NCBI RefSeq assembly: GCF_003144245.1 | Contig: NW_020289988.1 | Coordinates: 1 to 64,000, forward strand | Reading direction: 5' to 3' | DNA length: 64,000 nucleotides | From: Jaminaea rosea | Lineage: Eukaryota; Basidiomycota; Exobasidiomycetes; Microstromatales | Shown here: piece by piece, positions 17,631 through 28,700 of the stretch | Layout: each line of letters opens with the position of its first letter | How positions within the stretch are numbered: the stretch's first letter is position 1 | The notes under the pieces: generated by a model | Databases searched by the model: none | Told to the model about the DNA's origin: nothing | What the model saw: the letters and a program-made list of their open reading frames with translations, nothing else | Position numbers and translations under genes: made by a program

Positions 17631-20525
17631 TCATCCAAACATCGCCCCTCCACCTCCCATCCTTCCCTTGCTCATCCCCACCCCGAGTCCAAACCTGCTC
17701 CCCGCTCCTCGCGCAGCAATGCTTCCTCCGCCCTTGACGGGCGAGAGGACGAGAGGGATCTCCAAGTTTGGGTTGAGGAGATTCTCACCATCGTCGTCAC
17801 CTCCTGGTCGCGAAGAGGAAGGGCCGTTGCTGCCGCCTGACGAGGAAGTGGCGCCCGAGCCGGGTCCAAGGAGGCGACGTTTCTTCTTGACCGCGGGCGG
17901 AGCAACCACTGCTGGGGCTGGGGCCTTCTTTGCTGCTGGGGCTGCGATCTTGCTGGTCGTCTTGCTCGTTGTCGGTACCGCGGCCCTTTTTTTCGTCGGA
18001 GCCACATCCACACTATCGTCCTCTTCTTCCTCGTCTTCGTCTGACTCGGCGGCCATCACAGGAGAGGAGGACACCTTCTGCTGAAGCGGCTTCTTTACCG
18101 CTGCAGCTACCTTGGACGGGGCAATGCGTGTCGCACTGGGCTTTGGAGGAGGAGGGGCAGCTCCCTTTCTCACTGGCGCAGGCGCAGCGTGCGCAGGGGC
18201 GGCGCGCTTTTTTGCCGGCTTGGCGACCTCCTCTTCTTCATCTTCTTCCTCATCGCTCACCTCAGCATAGACGGAGCGGGCCGGAGCGGCAGCTTTGCCT
18301 GCCGGTCGCTTGGTAGCTGCCACAGAGGGCATCGGCCGGATCGTCTCCTTAACCGCGGGCGAGGCTGAGACGGCCTTGGTGGGTGGTGCTCGTCGTGCGG
18401 TAGTGCTGCTTGCACCAGGCATGGGGCGAATCGTCTCCTTGATAGCGGGTGAAGCGGCCGGAGAGCGCGCTGCGGTGAGGCGAGACGAAGCCGTTGATGA
18501 TATTGCAGCCGCCTTGACCGGGGCCGGCTTGCTGCGAACAGGTGACGGCTCGGCCAGCTCGTCTCCGTCGTCGAATTCGCTTGGCGCACCTCGCGGGGGC
18601 GAGGAGGTAGGGGCGATATCGCTCGCCAGTTGAAGGTGGCTGCGACTTGCCGCATTGGTCGAGCTGATCTTGGAGCGACTGCTGCTGGGGAGGGCGGGGG
18701 ACTTGCTTGCACTCATCGGCACCGCTGCCCTCCTAGCCGTGCTGCTCGTCAAACTCGGCCTCGGTCGCACAGCCGCCGCCGCCGTCGTCTTGGCAGCTCC
18801 GTCGGCCTGCAGCCTCTTGACCTTCTCACCCCGCCTCTTTGCCCTCTCCTCCCTCTCCTCCCACTCCTCCTTCTTGCTCCTCTCCTGCGCCAGCTCCGCT
18901 TGCAGCAACAACGCCTCGATCCTGACTTGGGTGTGGCGCTCCTCAGCCGCCAAGTGTTGCAGTACCACATCGTCGCGCGAAAGCTTGAGTTCGTAAAACT
19001 GCGTCTTGAGGTGGTCGTATTTGCTGCGCAGTGCTTCAAGGGCGGTGGTGTCCGCGGAAACGGCAGGGACGGAGGCAGCGACGGCCAAATCTGACTGGAG
19101 CTGGACGATCTGGTCCTGCGAAGAGCGAACTTCTGATCGGGCTGCTCTGAGCTCGGCTTCGAGGGTGGCGCAGCGAGCATGCCAGTCAATGGGCGTTGAG
19201 ATGGATGGGCGGGGCTGCGTGACGATAGCAGCCGGGTCAGATGGCGGCGCATCATCCTGGGTAGATGCTGGGACGGCCTGCTCGGGTTTGACCTCAAATG
19301 AAGGCTGGGCCGCTGAGGGAGAAGCGTCGACTGAATGCAGCTTTGCACGTCCCGATGCTGCCTCGGATGAGCTGAGTGTGTGTGCTGGCTCTTCACGGCA
19401 CACGACTGGCTCTCGAAGCAGGACAGCCTTTGGTGTAGGCGGAGCAACCTCTTCCTCTTGTCGTCTTCTGTCTTCCTCCTGCCTTCTACGTTCCTCCTGC
19501 CTTCTACGCTCCTCCTCGCCTCTACGCTCCTGCTCCCTCGCTCTCTCTTCTTGCTCTATTCGCTCGCGCTCCTCCTCTTCCTCCCTCTGCATCTGCTCTT
19601 GCGCCTGCTGAATCGCCAAGCTCTTCCTGGCGACGACGACCTCTTCTTCTCGCATGGCAGCCTTCCTTGCGTCCAAGAACGGGTTCGCCCCCGCTTGCTC
19701 TTGCTCCATTGCTGCGAGGAGGCGACGCTCAAATTCGTCGTTTGCTGCTGTTGTGGCGGGAGACGGTGGAACGATAGGCTTCTTTACCGAGGGGGCAGCG
19801 CTGCGCTCTGAGGACTTGAAAGGGGAGGAAGAGGTGGATGCCTTGAGACTTGCGCTAGCTGGCTTGGGCGTGCTGATCGGGATCCGTGATGGCGACGTGG
19901 TACGCGATTGGGAGAGAGAGTTTGAAGTTGACAGGTGGTTGGTAGGAGCGGCGGCAATGGGCGTAGCATCGACATCTACGACGGCGCTGCGTGACGGCGT
20001 AGAATGACCTACTGTCTGGTTGTGACGCTGAATTTTGGCCTCCCTCACAGCTCGGGGCGTTTCGTTCCCGACCTCGTCGCGCTTTCTTTGCAGGCCATTG
20101 AGCGAGGTGCGCGGGCCCTGAGCAGCGGTTACGCTGTTGTTGACGTCGCCGCCAAGCACGACGTTACGTCCCGTCTTTGCAGCTCGATTGGCTGCCGTGT
20201 CGTATAGCGTGCCTGGGCGTGAGGGACTCGGTCGGGGAAGAGAGGCGCTGATGGCACTGGCATTGGACGATGATGTTGTTGATGCGACGTTGGCGGCGTT
20301 GGCGGCGTTGGCGGCGTTGGCGGCGCTGGTGGATGTCATGAATCTCTCATTGTGATCCCTCCGTGATGAGCCGAGCGACTCGAGTGGTTCCCAAACGTAT
20401 TGTTGAGCCTTAGACGCTGTAATTGCTGCTGGCGGCGGCGTGGTCTGGGCGGGAGTGGATGGCGTTGGCGTAATGCGTTGCTGCTGTGAAGCATCACGCT
20501 TAGGTGGTGTCCTCTCGATGAGCAT
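17631..20525 (-). CDS. large low-complexity coiled-coil protein, function unknown
   Basis: One open frame of 964 codons from the ATG at 20525 (MLIERTPPKRD). The frame is open further upstream, but only with non-ATG starts. The N-terminal third is rich in Ser, Thr, Pro and Ala and contains a short Asn-Ala-Ala repeat. Around residues 295-360 there is a highly charged Glu/Arg/Gln coiled coil (repeats of EERRRQ). A second coiled coil near 450-550 starts ATLEAELRAARSEV. The C-terminal 400 residues alternate basic-Ala/Pro tracts with acidic patches and several copies of a KETIRPMP motif, and the end reads LNPNLEIPLVLSPVKGG then GSRFGLGVG. I recognise no domain. A nuclear or cytoskeletal scaffold is possible. 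It is divergent to DOT1, with 271 bases between the starts. Confidence 0.7.
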   Translation of the reverse strand: MLIERTPPKRDASQQQRITPTPSTPAQTTPPPAAITASKAQQYVWEPLESLGSSRRDHNERFMTSTSAANAANAANAANVASTTSSSNASAISASLPRPSPSRPGTLYDTAANRAAKTGRNVVLGGDVNNSVTAAQGPRTSLNGLQRKRDEVGNETPRAVREAKIQRHNQTVGHSTPSRSAVVDVDATPIAAAPTNHLSTSNSLSQSRTTSPSRIPISTPKPASASLKASTSSSPFKSSERSAAPSVKKPIVPPSPATTAANDEFERRLLAAMEQEQAGANPFLDARKAAMREEEVVVARKSLAIQQAQEQMQREEEEERERIEQEERAREQERRGEEERRRQEERRRQEEDRRRQEEEVAPPTPKAVLLREPVVCREEPAHTLSSSEAASGRAKLHSVDASPSAAQPSFEVKPEQAVPASTQDDAPPSDPAAIVTQPRPSISTPIDWHARCATLEAELRAARSEVRSSQDQIVQLQSDLAVAASVPAVSADTTALEALRSKYDHLKTQFYELKLSRDDVVLQHLAAEERHTQVRIEALLLQAELAQERSKKEEWEEREERAKRRGEKVKRLQADGAAKTTAAAAVRPRPSLTSSTARRAAVPMSASKSPALPSSSRSKISSTNAASRSHLQLASDIAPTSSPPRGAPSEFDDGDELAEPSPVRSKPAPVKAAAISSTASSRLTAARSPAASPAIKETIRPMPGASSTTARRAPPTKAVSASPAVKETIRPMPSVAATKRPAGKAAAPARSVYAEVSDEEEDEEEEVAKPAKKRAAPAHAAPAPVRKGAAPPPPKPSATRIAPSKVAAAVKKPLQQKVSSSPVMAAESDEDEEEEDDSVDVAPTKKRAAVPTTSKTTSKIAAPAAKKAPAPAVVAPPAVKKKRRLLGPGSGATSSSGGSNGPSSSRPGGDDDGENLLNPNLEIPLVLSPVKGGGSIAARGAGSRFGLGVGMSKGRMGGGGAMFG
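20289..20324. repeat. 9-base tandem repeat, four copies
   Basis: The unit GTTGGCGGC occurs four times in a row. On the minus strand it encodes Ala-Asn-Ala repeats near the N-terminus of the coiled-coil protein, so it adds or removes whole tripeptides and can vary without breaking the frame. Confidence 0.85.
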
Positions 20526-20796
20526 GATGGAGGAGTGGATGTGCGTATATGCGGCGTCAAGATTGCTCAGTTGTGTGTTGCTCTCGCGCCTCTCGCGTTG
20601 TATGCAAGCCAAGGCTGGTCCGGATCTCAGTCGCGCTTGGATTCGCGTCACGTGATGCGGGGCAGGTCGTGTGGATGGCGGTGGCGGCGGGGTGACGATG
20701 ATCCGATGCAGCGATGCGACGCAGCTGCTGCGATTGAGCAGCAATCAATCATTCCTATCCCCTCGACTGCATATATCCATCTCATCCACCTCATCC

Positions 20797-22893
20797 ATGG
20801 ACTTCTTCAACGCCTCTGGCGCTGGCGCTCAACAGAAAAAGAAGAAGAAGTCCTCCAACGCATCTAGCAGCGTCGTAGTCTCGACGGTCAAGCGAGTTGC
20901 GCCGCCCCCATCATCCAGGCCACTAGCTACTACGCAGCCTTCTCGCCCAAAAGGCGCTGGCGCCACCAATGCTCTCCCACCACAAGTGCGCGCTCGCATA
21001 GAGGCGGCTCGAGAAGCTGAACGACAGAAGCACAACGACGCACAAGCTCAAGCCAAGGCTGCCTCTCGAGCATCGAGTAACGCTAGCAGCTCGCGATCCT
21101 CTTCAGCCAAGGCCTCAACCAAGAAGAAGGCAGCCCTCGACGACTTCATCGACTCGGATGAGGAGGACATTGGTGCCTCAAAGAAGCGCCGTAGCAAGAA
21201 GCGTGCAGCTAGCTCGCCAGAATCAGACGACTTGTTCGGCGATGCAGGCTCGTCGAATGGCAGCTCCTCGTCAAAGGCTACTCGAAAGACGTCTTCCAAA
21301 GCAGCTACACCGAACTCGCGCAGAGGCACGCCTTCATCGTCGTCGACACAGACCGCATACACGTACCTGGGCAGGTCAGGTGTGGTCCAGCCTTACCTCG
21401 TTCCGCGCCCCCCCCTGCGCCATCTGGAGGACCAGGCCGCTCCACCCTCGCCCCTCACCATCATCTCCTCCGCCTCCCTCGTCACTTCGTCCATGACTAA
21501 ACGACCTCGCGGTTGGGGCCCTTTCTTCAAGGATCTCCCATACGACACCGCCGATGGCCCTCCACGCTGCACTTTGCAGTATCCCGGCTCCAATGCAAGC
21601 GAAGAGTTCATCCTAATGGTGCCTCGCGACTCAGACGAGTACGACCCCATCTCTGACCTCTTGAGATCAGTCTACGTCACCGTCAAGTACTATCTGGATG
21701 GCACGCAGCGCGCAATGTTTGGCGAGCTCGACGAGCTTGAGATGAGCAGCGCTGCGGGACACATTTGGGCGGGGCCCATCGCCGCACCAGGACAGACAGG
21801 ATTGGCTGTACCGCCGATGTCTCCCTCGTCTGGCCCTTCGACACCCATCAGCTCGTCGCCACCTCGAGCATCGCAGGATGGCGCACCTGCCTCGTCATCC
21901 AATGACGTGGGCGCAATCTCCATTCTGCGCTCCCTCACCAAGTCGCGCAATCGTCGCTCGGGTACCCTATTCCTCGCCACAGTCCAGCGCTATAACGAGC
22001 TGCTCCTCACCCTTCGCTCTAGCGGCGCCCTCCGCACCAAAATCCACTCCCACATCACCGCACAGGGCATACCGGAGGACATCTACCTTCGCATCCAAGA
22101 CCAAGCCTACGCTCGCACGGTAGCGCCGCGCGTGGATGAGCTGGCTGGGTATCGCTCCTTCTCAGACAATGTGTACGGAGAGCTGACGCCCAAGTTTATG
22201 AGCGAAATCTCCCAGCTGTGCGGGCTTGCACCGGGCAAGAAGGTGTTGGACCTGGGCTGTGGAGTGGGTAATCTGGTGGTGCAGGCTGCCATGCAGTGCG
22301 GGTGTAGCAGTCTCGGGATAGAGGCTATGCCTGTTCCTGCTCAGCTGGGTGTAGAGCAGTTGCACGAGGCGAGACGAAGATGGGAGGGCTGCTGGGAGTT
22401 GGGCGACTTTGTGCCAGGGAACAACCAAATGACGACGCCCGCACAGGAAGCTACAACGGACGCAACCTCCTCGCCTCCCATGGCTCGCGTCTGGCAAGGT
22501 GACTTCCTCGAAGACCTCACCCTTCGCTCCCACCTCTCCTCCGCGGACCTCCTCATCGTCAACAACTACGCCTTCACCCCTCCCCTCAATCAGTCGCTCA
22601 GCCTTCTCTTCCTAGACCTCAAAGACGGGGCGCAAATCGTCTCTCTCAAGCCCTTCGTCCCGGCCGACTTCAGATTGAACGAACGCACGCTGGGTAGTAG
22701 TAGTGCGATTCTGCGCGTGGAAGAGCGCGATTATGGGCGCGGCATGGTCAGTTGGACTGAGAGGGGAGGCAAGTACTACATCGCCACAGTCGACAGGACG
22801 GCGCTGCGCTCCTTCCTCGAAGGGGGCGGAGGAGCAGGGTACGTGGCTTCGCCTGGAGGTAGAAAGAGGAGAAGGGACCTCGCTGCGGAATGA
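20797..22893 (+). CDS. DOT1: histone H3 lysine-79 methyltransferase DOT1
   Basis: A single exon of 698 residues from the ATG at 20797. The first 200 residues are basic and serine-rich (QQKKKKKSSNAS, SKKRRSKKRAASSPESDD) and suit DNA or nucleosome binding. The catalytic domain occupies the C-terminal half: DNVYGELTPKFMSEISQLCG near 455-475, the SAM loop KKVLDLGCGVGNLVVQAA near 480-497, SLGIEAMPVPA, and the DOT1 motif NNYAFTPPLN near 588, followed by DGAQIVSLKPF. It methylates H3K79 in the nucleosome core, acting in silencing and the DNA-damage checkpoint. A poly-Ser/Pro insertion (about 325-370) lies ahead of the catalytic core. The gene is intronless, as is its divergent neighbour. Confidence 0.92.
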   Translation: MDFFNASGAGAQQKKKKKSSNASSSVVVSTVKRVAPPPSSRPLATTQPSRPKGAGATNALPPQVRARIEAAREAERQKHNDAQAQAKAASRASSNASSSRSSSAKASTKKKAALDDFIDSDEEDIGASKKRRSKKRAASSPESDDLFGDAGSSNGSSSSKATRKTSSKAATPNSRRGTPSSSSTQTAYTYLGRSGVVQPYLVPRPPLRHLEDQAAPPSPLTIISSASLVTSSMTKRPRGWGPFFKDLPYDTADGPPRCTLQYPGSNASEEFILMVPRDSDEYDPISDLLRSVYVTVKYYLDGTQRAMFGELDELEMSSAAGHIWAGPIAAPGQTGLAVPPMSPSSGPSTPISSSPPRASQDGAPASSSNDVGAISILRSLTKSRNRRSGTLFLATVQRYNELLLTLRSSGALRTKIHSHITAQGIPEDIYLRIQDQAYARTVAPRVDELAGYRSFSDNVYGELTPKFMSEISQLCGLAPGKKVLDLGCGVGNLVVQAAMQCGCSSLGIEAMPVPAQLGVEQLHEARRRWEGCWELGDFVPGNNQMTTPAQEATTDATSSPPMARVWQGDFLEDLTLRSHLSSADLLIVNNYAFTPPLNQSLSLLFLDLKDGAQIVSLKPFVPADFRLNERTLGSSSAILRVEERDYGRGMVSWTERGGKYYIATVDRTALRSFLEGGGGAGYVASPGGRKRRRDLAAE

Positions 22894-23085
22894 GCAGGGG
22901 CGATAGTGGTCCGACAATCTGTGCGCATTCTGCTCTTCGCAGCTCGATGACGCACGCCCCCTCCCTGCCTTGCTAGATCTCCTGCGACGCTCTATTGACT
23001 TCCTTTATTGCCTGTTTGCTCTACACCTCGCGAATACCACTCTCTCACTCCCACCTAGTGCTACAAATTCTGCTCGGCCACACGC

Positions 23086-24687
23086 CTAAACAGCCAGCTC
23101 CGCCTTCTTGACGTCCTTCAACGCCTCCGCGTACGGCTGCAGTGCTGGCCTCACCCATTCCTCGACAAAGTCATCCACCTGCTCTGGCGCCCTTCCCACG
23201 AAGGTCGTTGGGTCCAACAGCTCGTCCAGCTTAGCATGTACAGGCGCAAAGTACTCTGACTTTCTGATGCGCTCAATCAAGTCATTGTCCCCGCCTTCCT
23301 CCTTGACGACCTTTGCTGCCTGGTGGGAGAGCACACGAATCTCCTCGTGGCACACCTGCCTGTCCCCACCTGCGCGAACCATGGCCATGATGACGTTTTC
23401 CGTCGCCATGAAGGGGAGCTCGGCGGCAATACGGCGATTGATGATGGCGGGGTACACGACGAGGCCTTCCGTGATGTTCTGCAGAGTTGTGAGAATGACG
23501 TCCGTCGTCAAGAATGCCTCGGGCAGCGTCAGGCGGCGATTCGCTGAGTCGTCGAGCGTACGCTCCATCCATTGGCTGCCAGCAGTCTCACGTGCCGAGT
23601 TGGCCATATTGCCCAGCCACCTCGCGAGACCGCAGACACGCTCTGAGCGCATGGGATTGCGCTTGTATGCCATGGCGGACGAACCGATCTGGTCCTTCTC
23701 AAAGGGCTCTTCGACCTCTTTCAGGTGACAGAGCAGGCGGATGTCTGTCGCCATCTTGAGTGCCGAGGTGCTGAAGGAGACGAGAGCGTTGAGAGCGTCG
23801 ACGTCGATTTTGCGAGAGTACGTCTGGCCGGTTACTGGGTAGGCATAGCCGAAACCGCAGAGCTGAGTCACGCGCTTGTCGAGGGCCTTGACTTTGGCAT
23901 GATCACCGTCGAAGAGGGACAGGAATGAGGCTTGCGTGCCCGTGGTACCCTTGACTCCGCGGAAGCCGAGGTCGTTGCGGGCTCGCTCGAGGTTGCGGAG
24001 GTCCCAAAGCAGTCTGTGCGAAGTCGGCACCGTAGATGAGTATATGCAGTCTCAGCACGAATTTGATGGCTCACGCGACTCACTCTTGGATCCAGAGACA
24101 AGCACGCTTGCCTACCGTCGTTAGCTGAGCGGGCTGCATGTGCGTGAAGCCGAGGGTTGGCTGAGCGCGATGTTGTTCAGCGAAGGCGGCGAGACGGGAG
24201 ATGGTGACTGCGAGCTTGGGGATGACGAGGTCGAAGGCGCGCTTGAGGAAGATGAGGTCCTGCGGCGAGAAGCGTGATGAAAATGTCAGTCCTTCTGTTG
24301 CACTGTGGTTGTCCGTCATCGTCCACGCACGGCATTATCGGTGACGTAGCATGAAGTAGCTCCCAGGTGAATGAAAGGGGCAGCCGTCGGGCACATGGTA
24401 CCGAACACGTGCACATGAGCCATGACATCGTGCCTGCGTTTCTTCTCCTCTTCGGCAGCCATCTTCATCTGCTCGTCGTCCAGCTCCAGGTTTGCCTTCA
24501 TCTCCTCGATGGCAGCATCTGGAATCGGGAGGCCGAGCTCCTTCTCAGCGATTGCGAGGTTGAGCCAGAGGGTACGCCAAGTTCCGAAGCGGGTCGCGTT
24601 GGAGAAGAGAGAGGACATTTCCTTGGAGGCATACCTCCCGGAGAGGGGAGATTGCCATGATTGCCAGGAGGGAGCGGGGGCGGACAT
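23086..24687 (-). CDS. ADE13: adenylosuccinate lyase
   Basis: Three exons: 24687-24331, 24259-24084 and 24013-23086, giving 486 residues (yeast Ade13 has 482). Introns start GTGCGT and GTGAGT, and joining restores [17 protein letters not shown] and LWIQE|LLWDLRN. The lyase signature [17 protein letters not shown] is intact, as are the substrate-binding [11 protein letters not shown] and [19 protein letters not shown]. The enzyme makes AMP from adenylosuccinate and AICAR from SAICAR in purine synthesis. The start [20 protein letters not shown] agrees with the family, so the longer upstream open frame is ignored. It is divergent to SEC22 with about 200 bases between the starts. Confidence 0.95.
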
Positions 24688-24888
24688 GCTGGGAATGAGG
24701 TCGTGGCTCGTGAGAAGGAAGGAGTCACAGGACGGAAGGCGGCGCCAAGCAAGTCGAGTGGGCCAATCTAACTTTGCAATCTCAAACCACGTGGCGCGAC
24801 CCCGGACTGACACGCGCCCAGTGGGAAGTGCGTCTGTGCGCTGCGCTGCTTCTCAACCCAACACCATCAACCACATCCTCTGCGCCAG

Positions 24889-25732
24889 ATGGTTCTCTCA
24901 ACACAGATCGTCCGCCTGTCTGACAAGCTGCCTCTCGCTCAGTCAGTAGATGATGACCCTTCAGATCGAGAGCTCAAAGAAGTCCCCGTGAAAGAGGTCA
25001 TCAAGCGACTGACGGCAACGAGCGAGAATCGATGCAGTATCGAGAGTGGCAAGTTCATGGTACAGTGCGTGGCCGGCTTCGAGGAGACGCAATGTATCCT
25101 CTTCATGGCTCATCATCCTTGACCTTTCACTCGCGCACAGCTATCTGCTCTACCCGCCACCACCGCAGCCGACGCCCTCAACATGCGTCTACCTGACCGT
25201 ATCCCAAAAGTCGTACCCTCGCAAGCTGGCATTCGCCTTCCTCGATGAGCTGGCAAAGGAATTTGACCAGTCATACGGCTCGCAAGTAGCACAGCGCAAC
25301 CTCAGACCATACGCTTTCGTTGCCTTTGGTGAGCAGGCCAGCCTCCCCTGCCTCATCGCCCGCATGTACGCTGACGTCCTCCGCTCTCGCGCAGACTCCT
25401 TCATGTCCAAATCCAAGCGAGTCTACGCAGATGCCCGCTCAGCAGAGACAGTCGCCGCTGCCAATCCACCTACAACCTCATCCAACCTCGACCAGCTCAA
25501 CAGCGACTTGCAAGACGTAACCCGCATCATGACAAAGAACATGGAAGACCTCCTCTGGCGTGGCGACTCCTTGGATCAGATGAGCCAGATGAGCTCGAGC
25601 TTGCGAGACGAGAGTATGAAGTACAGGAAGGCGGCGAGGAGGATCAATTTGGAGGCAATGCTCAGGCAGTATGCGCCTGTGGGGGCCATTGGCTTCTTGT
25701 TTCTGTTCATTATCTGGATCAAGTTCTTTTGA
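24889..25732 (+). CDS. SEC22: R-SNARE SEC22
   Basis: Three exons: 24889-25064, 25141-25328 and 25395-25732, giving 233 residues. Splice sites are GTGCGT/CACAG and GTGAGC/GCAG, and joining gives KFMVHYLLYPP and FVAFDSFMSKSKRVY as expected. The N-terminal longin domain is followed by a SNARE helix (LNSDLQDVTRIMTKNMEDLL) with the zero-layer arginine in LWRGDSL. A C-terminal anchor, GAIGFLFLFIIWIKFF, ends the protein. Sec22 drives fusion of vesicles moving between ER and Golgi. Its stop lies 64 bases from the stop of the convergent UGGT gene. A slightly long PPPPQPTPS loop sits in the longin domain. Confidence 0.94.
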
Positions 25733-25796
25733 TGGTAGCCGGAGCACGAGAGTAAATACCAGCGCAGTGCGCAGTCGTCTTCCATTCTACTCACTC

Positions 25797-28700
25797 TCAC
25801 AGCTCGTCGTGCTGCCGTGGCTCTTGATCACCATCACCCTCGCCATGCTGTCTATGCACCCCAGGTCCCGCATCAGCTGCCTCGCGCGCTCCTTCCGCCA
25901 CTCCCACCCTCCTCGCAAGCGCCTGCACCTCCTCATCCAACTCAGTCCACTCGGGAATCTGCCTCCTCGCCCTGTCCAGCTTAGCCTCGTGCGTCTTTGG
26001 GTTCGAGCACAGGTCAATCGTCTTGGCCTCATGCAACCAGTCGTGACTACACCACGTCTCGCACCACAGCCATCGCTGGTCGAGTGTATGCAGCGGCACG
26101 TTGAACATCAACGTCTGCGGCAGGTCTTGGTCAAGATTCGCCAGCGAACCAGCATCGGCGCTTAGTGCTTGGTACTGGCCTCTCAGCTTGTCGCCCGCAG
26201 CGACTTGGCGGAATCTATTGAGGTCGACGACGTAGAGCGCCGAGATGTGGTAAGGGCGGCCGCGCAGGAAGTCCTTCCAGAATCCGCGCTTCCAGAAGCG
26301 ATATCCGTCCATGTCCTCCGAGTCATCGCCCATCGGCGGGAAGCCATAGGGCGCTCCTTTGAGATCGACGTCGAGCAGCTCCTTCATGTCGGCGCGCACC
26401 ACCTGATCCGAGTCCACGAAGATGACCTTCTCCACATCGAGCGGGAAAAGCACATCGAGGAACAAGATCTTGTATCCCCAGATTGTGCGCTGCTTCTCCG
26501 TCTGAGCGCGCAACCAGTGAGGCCAGGCGTAGGTGACCAGCTCGTACTCGAAGTTGTAGGCCTGGGCCAGATGAGGGATAAAGGACTTGAAGGAGGGGGA
26601 GAGGAAGTTCTCGATGAACCAGAATTTGACAGGCAACGACTGCGTGTGTCGCAGCACCGACAGAATCATGATGTAGGTCATGCGCTCATAGAGGTGACCC
26701 GAGGCGACGGTGAAGATATGAATGCGGTCATGTTCCTTCGCAGGCGGCCGGGCGGTGACGACCGACTTGACGCTATCGGCCGCGCGGTGAAGCATCTTCG
26801 AGAGGCCAGAGGCGGCATTGCTCAAAGGTGCAGCAGCACCCTTCTCACCGTAGGGATCCTCGTCCTCATCGTCCTCGCCTTCAGCCTCGAGGTCGACGAG
26901 CAGCTCCTCCTTCTCCTTGCCCTCTCGCTTCACCACGCGCGGGTAGATCGTCAATCCATCCAAAGAGTCGAGAGTGATATCGTCGCCCGTCTCTTCCACA
27001 CCCGGGCTATCCCAGCCGAGGTTCCCCACACTCCTCATCTCATACAGCTCCTCGCTCTTGCCGCCGGGACGAATCCTCAGCCTGTAGAGGCCTGGCCTTG
27101 CCCTGAACTGGAAATATGCCAAATTGGCCATCACGATCGTATCCAGCGTCTCGCTTCCATCCGGTGTCTGAAGCTCGAGCTGCAGACCACGAGGAATGGC
27201 GTTCTTGCTCTCCTTGCCGGCCTCGCGTGCATGTCCCTCGATGAGGAGATGCTTGAGCTCGTAGACGGCTAAGACGCCCTTGCGCCTCCCGTCCTCGGGC
27301 ACATCACGCAGCCTGATGTTGTCCAAGTCGTACACGGCTTCTGACGCCATGGTGAGCCAAGCGGGCGGAGCGTCCAGCCCCATGGTGAGAACAGCGTCCT
27401 GCGGCATGTCCTGGAATGAGAGGGTAGCTGGCACCTCCTCGCCCGTTTTGGCATCAAAGCGCAGCCTGCTCGGCGCACTGTAGCGATAGAAGCGCTTGAG
27501 CGGCATCTCCTGCAGCTTTCTGACAGGATTCATGATGACCTGCAGATGAACGTCCGGCATCGTGGCCACGAGCTGGAAGAGACTCGACCACCTCTGCGCC
27601 GTCTCCGTAAGCGGATCTACAATGGCCTGAAAGCGTAGCTTTGCTTTGGCAGGGTCGCCAACTTCGAAGCGCGAGAATTCGACGCCAAGCCGGTCAAAGA
27701 TATTGGTGCGCTGCACTGAAGGAGGGGAGAAGATGCCCTCTTGCGTCTCGTCGCGGTAGTATGTGACGGCGATGGCTGAGGAGACGATGGAGATCGAGTC
27801 GGCTAGGGCACTGCGGTTGAGCGAGGCGATCTTGTCTCCAGGCAAGAGAGTGTGTAGTGCGGCCACTACTGGGTCTATGCGCCTGGCGAGCTCATTTTTG
27901 ACAAGAGAAGAGAGGTCGCTGCTGCTGATGCCGAGAGGGGAGAGGTGGGAGAGGAGGCGGCCATTGATCAGCAGGGCCGGGAAGGCAGTCGTGTCGAGAC
28001 CAAGGGTGCTGAAGAAATTGTGGCTGCCATCCCAAAGCTGAGAGCCGTCAGTATTGGCGGGAACATTCCAGCCTGCAAGCTTAGCGTCGTTGAGAGTGCT
28101 GGGCTGAAACACGACCTGTCGCCTACCTTGGATGTGAGCGTCACCATCGCTTACTTGCGAGGGCATTTCGACCTCCTTGAGCACCTCGAGCAGCTCGCTC
28201 GGCGTGATTGCGTCAAGGGCGCCGCTCTGAGCGAGATGTGCAATGAAGCCAGACAGCGATACGCCTGGCGTCGCCAGCTTTGACTGACCAGCATCTACCG
28301 TGTGGATGAAGCCGAGTCTGAAAGCAGGCGCCTTCTCTCCGACCATCGTGCTCACCGCCTCGCGCAGCAGATGGACTCCTCCTTCGGTATCAAAGTCCGC
28401 TATGACCCACATGGTCGCGTTGACCTGACTATCCCCGGTGGGGTAGAGGAAGCTGGTCTTCGCAGGCGAGGCATCTGGCAGCGCCGCAAGCGCCTTTGCC
28501 AGATCCACTGCCCTCACCTTTGGACCTTTGGCCTGCCCCGTCGCCGCATCCACAGTTGGGAACACGAGCTCGGAACGCGACGCAAATGCGAGCGGCAGAT
28601 CGTAGAACCAAGTGGAAACGTCGTCGTCGTCGGTCACCTCGTTGAAGTAGATGGGTCGCGCGATCTGCTGAAGCTGCATTGCTGCGACTTGGTGCAAGAG

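Noticed and set aside
26169-27272. 367-codon frame on the plus strand opposite UGGT
   Set aside because: It is the reverse-strand shadow of the glucosyltransferase coding region; GC-rich codons leave long open antisense frames.
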